Below, piece by piece: positions 54,109-64,000 of a stretch of 64,000 nt of DNA. The position numbers and the translations under genes were made by a program. The stretch is from Phialophora verrucosa (taxonomy: Eukaryota > Ascomycota > Eurotiomycetes > Chaetothyriales > Herpotrichiellaceae): positions 1,736,001 to 1,800,000 of the forward strand of contig MSED01000003.1 in assembly GCA_002099365.1 (NCBI GenBank), given 5' to 3'. A model generated the notes under the pieces. The model was not told the DNA's origin, made no database searches, and saw only the letters and a list, made by a program, of their open reading frames with translations. Position 1 is the stretch's first letter. Every line of letters begins with the position of its first letter.

Positions 54109-56033
54109 TTAGCCAAAAACATCCTTCACCAAGATCTTCTTATTGATCTTTCCCATCGCGTTCCTTGGTATACTCTGGACAACCCTGACCTCAACAGGAA
54201 TCTTATGCATAGCCAACCGATTCTTCAATGCCCTCCTCAGATCCATAATTCCCCAATCTTTCCCTCCCTCTTTCCCCAAGCGGCCCTTCTCGCTCAAAAC
54301 TATCACCGCCGCGACCTTTTGGCCCCACTTCTCATCCGGCAATCCCACCACGGCTGTCTCCGATATCTCTGGCAAGGAGAGCAACTCGCGCTCGATTTCA
54401 AGAGCAGAGACCTTTTCCCCACCGACTTTTATTATATCAACGGAGAGGCGGCCGAGGATGAAGTACATTGGTCCTTTCGCCCAGGCCTGATCGCTCTGGC
54501 CTGTGCCCGGGATGGATTGGCGGATCGCGATGTCTCCTGTTTTGAACCATTTCTGTCTGTTCCCGTCGTCGTGGTCGGGGTCGACGAATTCTTTGGCCGT
54601 GGCGGCCGGGTTGCGGAAGTACTCTTTGAAGATGGTGGGACCACGGAGCTGGATTTCTCCTTCCTTTGCGTTTCCAGTGTCTTTGTGAAATTGTTCGCTC
54701 GGCGGAATGACAGTGTTTGTTTCTGTGTCCACCAGTCGGACGTCCACACCTGGGAGGGGCCAGCCGACGCTGCCATCAACGCGGTCTTCAAACGTTAAAC
54801 CGCAGGAGAGGGCCATGCCGACTTCAGTCATGCCGTAACGTTCTAGAAGAACATTTCCCCCCGAGAGGGCTGTCCATGCCTGTTTGACCGGAGTTGGCAG
54901 GGCCGCAGAGCCTGATATGTTGAGCCGGAGGTTCTGTGGGGATATTGCTGTGCGCGCGGCGGATTGAAATTCTGGTGGCAAGGCGGGGTGGGCGGCCAGC
55001 AGGCGGTTGTAGATTGTGGGGACCGCCGTCAAGAATGTGACAGGCCGTTTCTCTGTGTCTGAGGGTTGCGATGTAGGGAGGAACGGCACTGCCAGGCGTT
55101 TCCACACGGTATCTGGGTTGAAAGGGTATGCAAACTCGATTGTGCTGCCCGCCATAAGTGGTACGAAGAGTGCATTGATTGTGCCATGGATGTGATGGAG
55201 AGGGAGGACATGCAGGAGGTGGTCGGAGGGAGAGTATTTCCACGCTTCGATCAGAGACTGGGCTTGGGCGACCATGTTGGACATGGACAGAACCACGCCT
55301 TTCGGCCGGTTGGTGGTTCCGGATGTGTAGAGCATGAGTCCGCCATTTCCCACTGTTTCCGAGTTGAATCCGACACCCTCTTGCAATTCAGCTCCCTTGT
55401 CGACTTTCGACAGGATCTTAAGCTTTGGCGTGTGGCCGCCATCTTTGACAACTTCTTTGGCTTTCTCCCGAAATTTCTCTGTGGACAGAAACAGCAATGC
55501 TTCGCTGTTATCGAGGATATACCGCAGCTCGTTAATCGGATGTGCATGTGCCAAAGGCACAGCAATTGCGTCGTGAGACAGAATTGAGAGAAAAGTCACT
55601 TTTAGGACGATGTCAACTGTTGTACCAGTATCGATTCTTGTACTGCCTGCGCACCTACATAATCGTAGCTATTTTCTGCCAGAAATGCTATCCTCTGCCC
55701 AGTCAAAGGTCTCCCCTCCACGAACGCGGACAGCTTGTCCTTTCCTGTGGCAATATCATGGAGCAAGCTGCCATAGCTGAACTTGCGCCCAGACGCGAAA
55801 TGGATGACTGCAGACGAGGTCGGTTCGTGGTTCGCGATCGCCTCAAATATGGGCGACGAAGGCAGAGTTGACGAGCACCTAATTTGAGGTCTGTGGAAGC
55901 TCCTACGTGAGGACGAGGCTGAAGAAATCCTACAGCCCTCTGTTGCTGCCGCTATGACGCTCCCAGCTGTCAGGGTAGAAGTTCGAATTAAGGGTTTTCT
56001 GATGAGGCGATGTACCGTACCCAAAGCCGACAT
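54109..56033 (-). CDS. ACSF3-like acyl-CoA synthetase (malonyl/methylmalonyl-CoA synthetase type), mitochondrial (622 aa)
   Basis: Two exons: 55655-56033 and 54109-55598, with a 56-base GTGCGC..AAAAG intron (phase 1) in the middle of the N-terminal domain. The start at 56033 opens a Ser/Arg-rich, acid-poor N-terminus (about 1-65) typical of a mitochondrial presequence; in-frame ATGs further upstream (56162, 56174) are possible. Adenylate-forming landmarks: YTSGTTNRPKG (about 217-227), LPLHHIHGT, ERYGMTEVGMA (about 379-389), TGD (480), GRLSVDIIKVGGEKVSALEIE (about 509-528) and the catalytic Lys in NAMGKINKK (about 610). The GRxSVDIIKxGGxKVSA motif is shared with ACSF3 and plant malonyl-CoA synthetase. 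The likely reaction is ATP-dependent activation of malonate or methylmalonate for mitochondrial fatty-acid synthesis; a medium-chain acid substrate remains possible. Confidence 0.9.
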
Positions 56034-57153
56034 CTTGAAAACATCATTTATTGGCAGGCCGGGCTCAAGGACTTCAAATGGACTAAGCACCGACCAAATA
56101 GCCGCGAAGATGTCGAAAATATGATCCGCGAAGACGGATGATGCAGAGTCTTGAAATGACATCGCGACGCGCACCGACTAACGGACCCCGCCTGACTCAT
56201 GAGATCCTTGACTTCCATTCCCATTGACTCGATATAACATCTCCTGAACCTGGACGAAGTAACTCCGTACTGACATTGCTCACACGCCTGATATAGATCC
56301 GTTCCCATCAGCAATCACACCTACCCGTGCGTATGCTTATCGGGATCCTAAAACAGGACCACCTATACTCCCTTCTCACCTGGGTTTGGCGAGATATGTG
56401 AGACACAGGTTATCCGCCACTCTGACGAGAAGTCTTCTTATTCTTAGCAATCCCTGAATCCACTCGCAATGAGAATAGCAGGTATCGACGCAACCCAACA
56501 ACAGTAAGCACCGAAAGAATAACATTAAAAGCCAAAAAAGGAGGGATTCTTCTCGTTTACGCTGGGGGTTATGGGGGTTCGCCGTCGTCACCCGGTCAGA
56601 TGTACTGAATGGCTGCGAATGAGGTGCCAACCCTGGAGAACGCCCAAAGATGAGTTGAAAACAAAACAAACATACGAAGGGCTCACAAGGTACACCTTGA
56701 ATTGTAGGGTCAGGTCAAGGGCAGAGAAGGTGGAAGAGGTGGGGGAGATGGCTGTGGGTGAACCGCGAAGGAGTAATTTCTTAACCACGAATGAGGCAGA
56801 ATTCCACGTAAACGAGAGATCAAATATCGTGAGCTCGATAATGAAGTTTTCAGAAGATTTCGATATCCGTCTATCACACCTGTTGTTGGTGAACTCCATG
56901 ATGTATCGGGGTATCGTGGAAAAGGCTTCGCAAACCCGAAAACGCCAGCCACACCATTACAGCACAAGGCGTTCACCTCATCTGTCATCTGAAGACCAGA
57001 TGCGCCTTCCGTGTATGCCGCACGCTCTGCCAAAAACATTCCGCGCAGTCTCCCTCGCCTATTCTGTTGCTAGGAGTATTCTCCGCTCGGGATGTTCCAT
57101 GATCATGATCGTCCAGCAGTTCTCGCGCCGTCGATGAAAGGTCATGATGTACA
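56034..57153. other. Intergenic region
   Basis: Promoter of the acyl-CoA synthetase and 3' flank of the cytochrome b5-domain gene. Both strands have medium-sized ATG frames (plus 56571-57137, 188 codons; minus 56710-57039, 109 codons) that overlap one another; neither shows a motif or matches a family, so they are left uncalled. A TACTCCGTAC-type repeat (AACTCCGTAC) is at 56261-56270. Confidence 0.4.
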
Positions 57154-58086
57154 TCAATCCATCTCGTCTAGACTCCCGCTTTTGTCGTTTGCGTCTTCCT
57201 CTTCGCTAACCAGAATCCCAACAAGACACTCACTCAGCATGCCATCCCAGTTTACCCAGGGATGCACTTCCATGAATAGCTTGAAGGAATCTTTCCCGGC
57301 TCCCCTTAAGATCTCTCCAGCACCGCCAGGATGAAACGGAACGTAAGGGGTAATATTGTACACCTTTCCCTGGTAGACCGTCCACGCGTCTCTTTCTTTC
57401 CTTCCGTTTTGCATTTTCAGCTGGGCAGACGTGATCCGAAGTAGGTTCTCTCCCGGCGCATCTTTGCCTCGGAGACGGCTGTTGGGGTTGTTTGTCAAAG
57501 CCGCCCAGTCGAGTGGGGAGTGGCCTGGCTCGAGAATCACTTTGCGTGAGACTTGCCTCCCTGGTGGCATGATGGAGGATGTAGGCGCAAGTGAGGCGTT
57601 TCGGAGAGGCTTGGTCACTGGAACGCGTAGAGACGCGGCGCTCGACGGAGGAGGTCGGATAGAGCCTTGTCCAGGGCCTGTCGCTGCAAGAGCATTGCCG
57701 GTATTGAGAGGCTTGAGACGGGGCGGACTCGACGATTTGCTCGGCTTCGGTGGCGGGGGAGGCGGCGGCATAGATGTCTTGACGCTCTCTTCCGCCCTCT
57801 GTATGGACTCTTCAGCCATTGTCTTCAGAGATATCCCGTTCGCCTGAGATACCTCCATTAAAGGAATCAGGGGTTTCACTGGAGGTTCGCTCTCAAGGTT
57901 CTCTTGGTATGTCGGCTTCGATGCAGCGTGAACAACTCCTGGTATCTTGACCGGCGACTGACTTGTGTGCCTGTGATGCTCTGTCTCTTCCGGTCTGTCA
58001 CTGTGATCCACATAGTTCTGGACGTAAAATCTGTAAAGAATGAAACCTGCCACGACGGTGTAGCATCCCGCGGCAAGCCAGCCCAT
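57154..58086 (-). CDS. Cytochrome b5-domain membrane-anchored protein (IRC21-like) (310 aa)
   Basis: Single exon, ATG at 58086. Residues 1-22 form a hydrophobic N-terminal anchor (WLAAGCYTVVAGFILYRFY). A long Pro/Ser-rich linker (about 30-205, with a PPPPPPP run at 107-113) leads to a C-terminal cytochrome b5 fold (about 216-293): WTVYQGKVYNITPYVPFHPGG, with heme-ligand His252, and LFMEVHPWVNW, with the second ligand His275. Both axial histidines are present, so heme binding is expected. The VHPWVN form is shared with NCB5OR and yeast Irc21, where the b5 domain serves electron transfer to ER enzymes. No reductase domain follows, so it would need a partner. The acidic C-terminus (about 295-310) is unremarkable. 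Confidence 0.9.
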   Translation of the reverse strand: MGWLAAGCYTVVAGFILYRFYVQNYVDHSDRPEETEHHRHTSQSPVKIPGVVHAASKPTYQENLESEPPVKPLIPLMEVSQANGISLKTMAEESIQRAEESVKTSMPPPPPPPKPSKSSSPPRLKPLNTGNALAATGPGQGSIRPPPSSAASLRVPVTKPLRNASLAPTSSIMPPGRQVSRKVILEPGHSPLDWAALTNNPNSRLRGKDAPGENLLRITSAQLKMQNGRKERDAWTVYQGKVYNITPYVPFHPGGAGEILRGAGKDSFKLFMEVHPWVNWDGMLSECLVGILVSEEEDANDKSGSLDEMD

Positions 58087-59899
58087 TCTAAGGATAAAGA
58101 AAGAAACTCGTTGCGGAAGTGAAACACAAGCCGCTCATTGTGCCAGCGGTATAGCGTCGATAATTGCGATGTTATATCATTGTCGCTGAGGTTGACCGGG
58201 CAGACTCGCGTCGTACCATGGATTTTGTCGTAGAACGATAACAAAACCAGAAGTCGAGGATAGCGAGGGGAACTACTCGCCTCCCTAGTTTTGAATGACG
58301 CGCTGTTTTAGAATAGACGGTCTTTTGAACATCTGTGCCAGTCCTTCGCTTTGCTTGTCCCCTTCAATATCACATCCCGTCCTTGAGGAATTTCTACATC
58401 TGTCCGACAACAAGGATGTACAGATCAGTAACCTTGTGTGTGAACCTACGAGAGGCCCCTTTGGTTCTCGCTCTCTTTTCTCTGTGCTTATTTTAGTCTT
58501 GGGACTGCTGAAGTCATTTCGGACTGGGTCTGGACCCAGTCCGCATGCTGATCCGAGAGAAAGAGAGCAAATCATTTCGAGATGGCTTGGTCCTCATTTT
58601 CGAGTCTCAAAGCTTCACAAATGTCCCTCCTTTTGCCGATGACGACCTTGGACCACTACAACTGACCGCCAGCAGATCTGGGATGTCCCCTGCATCACTA
58701 TCACAGCGTCTCCTGTGCCGTTCCCTATCACTTGAATGACAAGTACGAGTAGCTCCGAAAAGTGGCATTCTGAATTCAGTGATACATATGTCGGCAAGCT
58801 CATCGCCTGTAGATGCGTGCTGTCGGATGCGAGCTTGAACTCTGACGCCTCGCCGGAAGTCTGGGAATTTCCGTGATCACGATACCATTTCGGCCGCATT
58901 CCTTCGTAGTTTGGACACAAGGCAACAGTGCGGACCCCGTAGGGGAAGGCAACTGATCCTGTGGCTCCAGCAGTAGCTGCCTACGCGCAGATAAAGAGCT
59001 GGCTGTGGCTTCCAAATAAATGCCTGGGAAGTCTCCTTCTATGCAGATATATGACCTTTTCGACGGCTGTGCAGAGCGTCATCACTCAAGGCTGATTCAT
59101 CACTCACTGAAGCCTCGACAGGCGGGCACTTATTTTGCTTTTCTTGTCATGTCCGCATAGCCTCATCCTTCCGTGGTCCCCTCATCCTGGAGCTGGCCGA
59201 AGCAGAATCATCATCCGAGCGGCAGCTGACGCGGGTCTTTAACGGTCTCAGACCAAGTCACCTGAGCATCTATCGGTAAACGTGCCCGGAAAGCGCGGCC
59301 TAAAACAGCGAAAGCTCGGAGTGAACGAGTCGAAACTGCCCTTGTAACCTTGTCCAAGTGGTGGCCAGGTTTGAGCTGACACGCACGACGAAACAAGAAG
59401 AGAGTCCTGAAGTAGAAGCCGAATTACGGTCGTCTTCCAACCCCTCTTTCTCGCCATCACACTCTGGTTCGAGGACCGGTGCCCGATCGCAGCCACCAAT
59501 CAATGACGGCGTCTTCTGGTTACTGCTGCCACGTTTGACCTGCATTGCAACTATCTTGCCCGCGCCACTGTCACTCAACTGGCAAGTTAAGCAAACGCTC
59601 GGGCTGCTCGGGCGGCCACTTCGCCTTGCTTCAACCTGACTTCCAAGCAACAATTCTCCACCTCCAAGCCTGCCACCAGTTGCTGTTACAGGACCGTCAC
59701 CATTCCGATACCCGATCTGGTGCGGCGGGGTCACTCGTTACTGGCGGAGCCAGGCACTTTGCCTGTCAACCTCGCATGACCAGCCATATTCTGTCTCAAC
59801 CTTACTTTCACCACTGTTCTTCTCTTGCTCTCTCCGTCGACGTCCTTCACGGATGCCGAATGCTCATCGTTGCACTGCTCGACTGGAGTTTATCTGAAT
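58087..59899. other. Long intergenic region
   Basis: Promoter of the b5-domain gene and unexplained sequence. A TACGAGTAGCT repeat unit at 58743-58753 matches one at 4763-4773. Frames present lack ATG starts or motifs. No gene supported. Confidence 0.4.
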
Positions 59900-60248
59900 A
59901 TGTCCACACCTGAGGCTACTTTTACCCCAACAGTGAAGGCATACGTTGACGATAACTTCGAGTTGTCTAGCACGGCATATCAAGAATAAGATCGATACCG
60001 CTATCGAACAGGTTACCCGCGAATGTAAGAGGGCCGCGAGCGAGGCGGTGAGAGAAATTGTCGACAGTTTCAGTTCGACCGAGCAACTTGAACGTGCGAG
60101 GCTGTGGGATCGCCCTCCGACAACACGAATCCTAACTTCTGCCCTCTTGCCACGACCTTATACCACTGCCAGCACCACTAGATCCAAGGAGAATCGAGCT
60201 AAGATAGAATTCCACTGCCTGTGCGTGGTGTGCGGCTCCATCAACTAG
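59900..60248 (+). pseudogene. Frame-broken coding-like sequence upstream of the RING-like gene
   Basis: An ATG at 59900 opens a 29-codon peptide (VKAYVDDNFEL in its middle) that stops at 59989. The next frame, from about 59985, reads NKIDTAIEQVTRECKRAASEAVREIVDSF, strongly helical and protein-like, up to a TAG at 60248. A single-base shift would join them. Either a small broken gene, or chance; the end of the second frame is less protein-like. Confidence 0.25.
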
Positions 60249-60463
60249 CGTCATCGCTGAAGATCTCCGGAGTGGCCGACTAGTGCTCGGATCTTCACTG
60301 CACAGACCGTGGTCAACCAAACTGAGGCACTGGCAATCAGTCTTCACAGACCAAACACCGACCTGCTTATTTCCAGAACCTGCGCAATTCCGCGAGGTCT
60401 CCAACCCAGTCCAGACAGAGCTCGGAGCAGTAGAGTTGTCACAGTGTGGGGGGTTTTAGGTAA

Positions 60464-62065
60464 ATGGAGTACTACCAACCGATGTCGTCCTCTCCGCCTA
60501 TGTACGAGGACCACAACCCCTCCGGCTCTCAAGACCGACCTGAGAGAGAAAATCCCCCCGAAGACCACGCCCGTAAACGTCGAAGAATTCAGCCTGAAAA
60601 CCCTCACGCAAGAAACATGAGTGACCCTTCACGTCCTCCGCCCACTTCGAGGCGACCAGCTTTTCCATCTCATATCGACTTTCTCGGACCTACCCTTCAT
60701 GGTATCCCACCAGGCATGCCACTAGGGCTTCCTATGGGCACTTTTCTAGAGGAAGACGCAGCTCTCCAGTATCTCGCATCAGGCTCAGGCTTTGCTCAGG
60801 ACTTACGCGGCATGGACCTCAATCAGCCTTTACACCCTTCAATTTATATTTCCCCGAATCAGGCCTCACGATCTGCGGCCCTCACTAGCCATCCGAGTCA
60901 ATCTTCCATGCAGCAACAACCAGGACTTGTCTCGTTCAATGATTTCTTTGTCCAACCAACAGCCCCCGCAATCCCCGAGCGTCGACGAGAAATGGAGGCA
61001 CAAGCGGCAGCGTCCTCTGGGCACCTGACCTCAGTGCCGACTCCCTTTGACTTCTCCGGTCCCCCGCCATACAGAGCTCCCATCTATCCGCCTCATATTC
61101 CAGTAATTGAGGGCATTTCTCCTCCCCGACGGATTACGTCAATCCCAACCACGCCAACCAGCGAGATCCCAAATAAACCTGCGACCATGCTAATTCTCAG
61201 TCGAGCATCGGAAGACAGTATCAAGGCACTGGAGGAGCACAAGAGAGACTGCCCGACTTGTTGTCTTCAATTTGAACCAAACAACTTCGTGGCGGTCATT
61301 ACCTGTTGCAACATGGCCATTCATGCTAGATGTCTCTCTGCCTATGTCAATTCCCAGGGGTATTCCAAGAACCGGGCTTGCATGAAATGTCGCCGGAATA
61401 TCGATGCCAAGCACGTGTTGAACAAAGTGATGCCGCCGGTCACCGACAAAGACTGGGATGAAGGCTGTGATTTTAGCGCGCCGGAATCGTTGCAAGCAGA
61501 GAGCAAGATTGAGCTTAACGTGACCGCCCGACCGCATCGTACAGGATCCCATCGACACAGAATTTCGATGGGTTATTCCGGCCACAGAACTGGAAGGCAC
61601 GCATATGTTCCTTCAGAGCATTTGACCCCTGAACAGAGACATTCCTTGCGGCACCTGCGCGAAGACCACCTGGTTGAACTGGAGGAATTGCGAAACCGAT
61701 GCAATATCGCCATGGAAAACAGCAAGCGACTCAGCCATCAATACCAAGACGCCGATCGAGCTCTTGTCGGCGCGCGATCACGAGCAACACAACAAGAGCT
61801 GAGCGCACTACTCAAGAGATACCAAGAAACGAAAGTGGCAATGGACAACGCCATCGAAGTGTTCGCGAGAGCTCGGATGGAGCTGGACGCATTACACCAG
61901 GCTCAAAGTCGTCAAGTGACCGACATGATCGAGGAGTACCAGGCCGAGAGAGGACGGGAACTTGAGGCAAGAAGTCGGGCCGAGGAACCCTCTCGAAGCG
62001 CACCCATTCCCATTCCTCAGCTCAGGGTCGTCAACGGAGATCCACCCAGCAGTGCATCCCCGTGA
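60464..62065 (+). CDS. RING-like zinc-finger protein with coiled coil (533 aa)
   Basis: Single exon, ATG at 60464. The N-terminal half (1 to about 240) is disordered, Pro/Ser/Gln-rich, with a basic RKRRR at about 38-41 that could be a nuclear signal. A zinc finger of RING-like spacing follows at 263-309: Cys263-x2-Cys266, Cys281/282, His287, Cys290, then Cys306-x2-Cys309, giving seven candidate ligands (the eighth is unclear, possibly Cys267). The fold could be a RING variant and hence an E3 ubiquitin ligase, but this is inference. After a His/Arg-rich stretch, a long heptad-type helix (about 395-500) looks like a coiled coil for dimerisation. No exact family recognised; similar architecture occurs in uncharacterised ascomycete proteins. 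Confidence 0.8.
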   Translation: MEYYQPMSSSPPMYEDHNPSGSQDRPERENPPEDHARKRRRIQPENPHARNMSDPSRPPPTSRRPAFPSHIDFLGPTLHGIPPGMPLGLPMGTFLEEDAALQYLASGSGFAQDLRGMDLNQPLHPSIYISPNQASRSAALTSHPSQSSMQQQPGLVSFNDFFVQPTAPAIPERRREMEAQAAASSGHLTSVPTPFDFSGPPPYRAPIYPPHIPVIEGISPPRRITSIPTTPTSEIPNKPATMLILSRASEDSIKALEEHKRDCPTCCLQFEPNNFVAVITCCNMAIHARCLSAYVNSQGYSKNRACMKCRRNIDAKHVLNKVMPPVTDKDWDEGCDFSAPESLQAESKIELNVTARPHRTGSHRHRISMGYSGHRTGRHAYVPSEHLTPEQRHSLRHLREDHLVELEELRNRCNIAMENSKRLSHQYQDADRALVGARSRATQQELSALLKRYQETKVAMDNAIEVFARARMELDALHQAQSRQVTDMIEEYQAERGRELEARSRAEEPSRSAPIPIPQLRVVNGDPPSSASP

Positions 62066-63313
62066 GGAACCTGGCTTACGCCAACAACGGTCTCGACTGA
62101 TAGCCAGGCTAAGACTTGTGGCCCAATTCTTCCTGGTCTGGATGCGTGGTGGTGCCCGAAGCAATGCGCTCATTTCTGAGATGTAATGATCTCCACACAA
62201 CGCTGGCTTGTACCTTACCACATGCCCAAAGCAACATCGAGCTCCAGACATCGGAGCTAGCTGCGGACTGGACGTCGAATTTGTTTTGCGGGATCTTGAA
62301 GCATAACTGATAACGACAATAACACAATCATGACCACTATCACGGCACGGCACCCGCACAACTCGGCCCCTTTCAACAAGCAAATTATTACGACATTAAT
62401 AACACCATGATTTACGACTTCCCAATTCTTTTATTTGCACAACCTCGAGGCACAACTGAACGGACCTGGCGCGAGTCGGCACACGTACAGGCATTCAGTG
62501 GCAGGCTCGAGAAACTGGTGGCAAGGCTTGGTCCTCTGTTTCATGCATTGGATGAGGGCGCTGGAAAGACTGCATAATTTGAGGAGGCACATTACTTTTC
62601 TTATGATTTATCTCACGACTGGGGCATCGGCATCACAGAGGACAGAAGAGGACCCGCGAGGACCAGCGTTCCAGGTGGATCCTATCAGCACGTGTATTCA
62701 ATCATCCCTCTGCAGTTTTGCGAACCTCCTTCGGCGGTGTCAGGCTGTACATAGGCAGCTACCTAAGTAACGAAACAACACACAGTACTAATAAGCGAAA
62801 GTGATTCGTAGATCATGCTGGTCATGACTTACTGCCCTCAGAATGGACAATCCTCTCCTCCCAAGACCAGGATGGTCAACAGGTAGGCATATTGATGTGC
62901 AGTCTCTCGACTCCAGTCTAACTCAGACCTATTTTTGAGGCCATAATCACCCCTTTACCAGAATATCCTGGTATCATAGCGAAAGATCAGACAGCACGGC
63001 ATCTCGTCAAACTTCCACAAAACCAACCTACCCCGGCTACTCCATGAGCCTTCTGACGCGATCGCTAATTTTTCATCTTCTGGCTCAGGGCGAGGAGGAA
63101 AACCTGTCATTCCGGGTGATCAACAGGTCTCAGACAATCCTCGCAGAGACTTGTCCTCGCATCCATATGTTTCGGAGACGGCATTTCCTGCCCATACCCA
63201 GAGCCATGTTCTTTCAGTGCGTTGTCGTGAAACAGACTGCCAAGCCCTTTCGGATCCTCATGGTCGTTCCCTGAAAATTCACATCGAAGTCCAGAGAACG
63301 TGCCCTATATTTT
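62066..63313. other. Convergent spacer
   Basis: 3' flanks of the RING-like gene and of the minus-strand gene ending at 63314. Frames here are short and unsupported. Confidence 0.4.
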
Positions 63314-63847
63314 TCATCTTCCACCGACTTTCCAAAAGTCTGCCTGACCACTCTCCAGCTGGCCCACTGCCGGTCCTCTGGCCTGCGCCGCGCTCTTCCC
63401 GGCGAAGAACGCGTCAATCGATCTCTGATTCCGCTCAATCTTCAGCGGTAGTACGGCTTCCGGGGGATGTTCCATGATATCGGCGTCCTGGTCCTCGTGC
63501 TCGCCCTCCTTGTGATGGCAGAAATCATCCAAATCCAGCACGTCGGACATGAGCACGGCTTCATCGAGATGGAACCGTTGCGCGTCGTACAGCTTCCGCA
63601 ATGTGTTCTCGTGGATGGCTTCTTCGTCAGGTCGATCGTCACGGTGTCGCTTGCGGGTTCGGCTGTTCAGATAGGGAACGGCTTGGACTCGGTGGAAGTC
63701 ATAAGGGGCCGGGTCGGCGTTGGAGGATTGCACCGTGCTTGTCGATAAGGGCGAAGACGAGGCGAGGGATGGTGTAGCTGAGCGGGGTTGTTGTTGGTAG
63801 GCAATGTTGTCTTCCTCGAACGCAGAGGCTTTTCGTTTCATGCCCAT
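63314..63847 (-). CDS. Small nuclear-type protein with PIP box (177 aa)
   Basis: Single exon; the ATG at 63847 (MGMKRKASAFEED) is preferred because a KRK basic cluster follows at once, though an in-frame extension upstream is open. Residues 60-72 (LNSRTRKRHRDDR) are basic and nuclear-signal-like. The central block HENTLRKLYDAQR (about 79-91) looks conserved. Near the C-terminus QRSIDAFF (141-148) fits the PCNA-interacting PIP box Q-x-x-[ILM]-x-x-F-F exactly. I recall uncharacterised ascomycete proteins of this layout but no named function. A role at replication forks or in PCNA-coupled turnover, as for small PIP-box regulators, is inference. Confidence 0.75.
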   Translation of the reverse strand: MGMKRKASAFEEDNIAYQQQPRSATPSLASSSPLSTSTVQSSNADPAPYDFHRVQAVPYLNSRTRKRHRDDRPDEEAIHENTLRKLYDAQRFHLDEAVLMSDVLDLDDFCHHKEGEHEDQDADIMEHPPEAVLPLKIERNQRSIDAFFAGKSAAQARGPAVGQLESGQADFWKVGGR

Positions 63848-64000
63848 TGTTGCGATGGTAGTGGTTGTTAGACTGCGAATCCAAGATACTGCGTTGTGGC
63901 CTTGAACTGACGCGCGTTGGAGCAAGCACTTTACGCGTCGCGTTCGGTTGCGCGACCGAGGGCTGCGAGTCCGGCTTTTCTGTCGCAGCCTGAGGCTCGT
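63848..64000. other. Window end, upstream of the PIP-box gene
   Basis: Promoter or leader region of the preceding gene, cut by the window edge. Nothing else visible. Confidence 0.3.

Noticed and set aside
56571..57137. 188-codon plus-strand frame
   Set aside because: Overlaps a competing minus-strand frame in the b5-gene 3' flank; composition is not convincing and no motif is seen.

Overview
The window is nuclear DNA of a filamentous ascomycete (Pezizomycotina). The evidence is intron-containing protein genes with short introns (mostly about 50-160 bases, GT..AG with CTAAC/CTGAC-like branch sites and one probable GC..AG intron), a HET-domain gene, a CRH-type cell-wall glucanosyltransferase, a secreted family-79 glucuronidase, Iks1-type kinase, Sso-type syntaxin and a fungal-type PLC. 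I cannot fix the order from sequence alone; the content would fit Eurotiomycetes or Dothideomycetes. There is no operon structure, prophage, CRISPR array, rRNA or convincing tRNA.

Layout. 0-10 kb: a large unknown protein with a SAP-like C-terminus (minus), a small serine-rich conserved protein (plus) and an AP180/CALM-type ANTH endocytic adaptor (plus). 10-20 kb: an IKS1-like membrane-tailed kinase (plus), a HET-domain protein (minus) and a secreted type-B carboxylesterase carrying an apparent one-base frameshift (minus). 20-25 kb: a Mn-type cation diffusion facilitator and a GPI-like GH79 enzyme (both minus). 25-43 kb: gene-poor and rich in short intergenic repeats. It holds a three-exon unknown gene (26.5-27.3 kb), a conserved fungal protein with a GC-AG intron (30.4-31.1 kb), coding-like relics (31.8-32.8 kb), a five-exon leucine-rich unknown protein (32.9-34.4 kb), a CRH-like GH16 protein with a transmembrane tail (34.7-36.0 kb), a zinc-less MDR oxidoreductase (38.2-39.3 kb) and an unclassified element of about 1 kb with inverted-repeat ends (41.9-43.0 kb). 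43-64 kb: denser housekeeping content, namely nicotinate phosphoribosyltransferase, Sso syntaxin, a mitochondrial BolA, a wax-synthase-like acyltransferase, PI-PLC, an ACSF3-like acyl-CoA synthetase, a cytochrome b5-domain protein, a RING-like protein and a small nuclear-type protein with a canonical PIP box.

The genes do not form an obvious pathway cluster. Themes that recur are membrane traffic (ANTH adaptor, syntaxin), lipid and phosphoinositide metabolism (PLC, wax synthase, acyl-CoA synthetase), mitochondrial Fe-S/NAD metabolism (BolA, NAPRTase) and secreted or wall enzymes (GH79, CRH, carboxylesterase). Exon joins below were checked by reading-frame phase and splice consensus only; no transcript or homology search was available.
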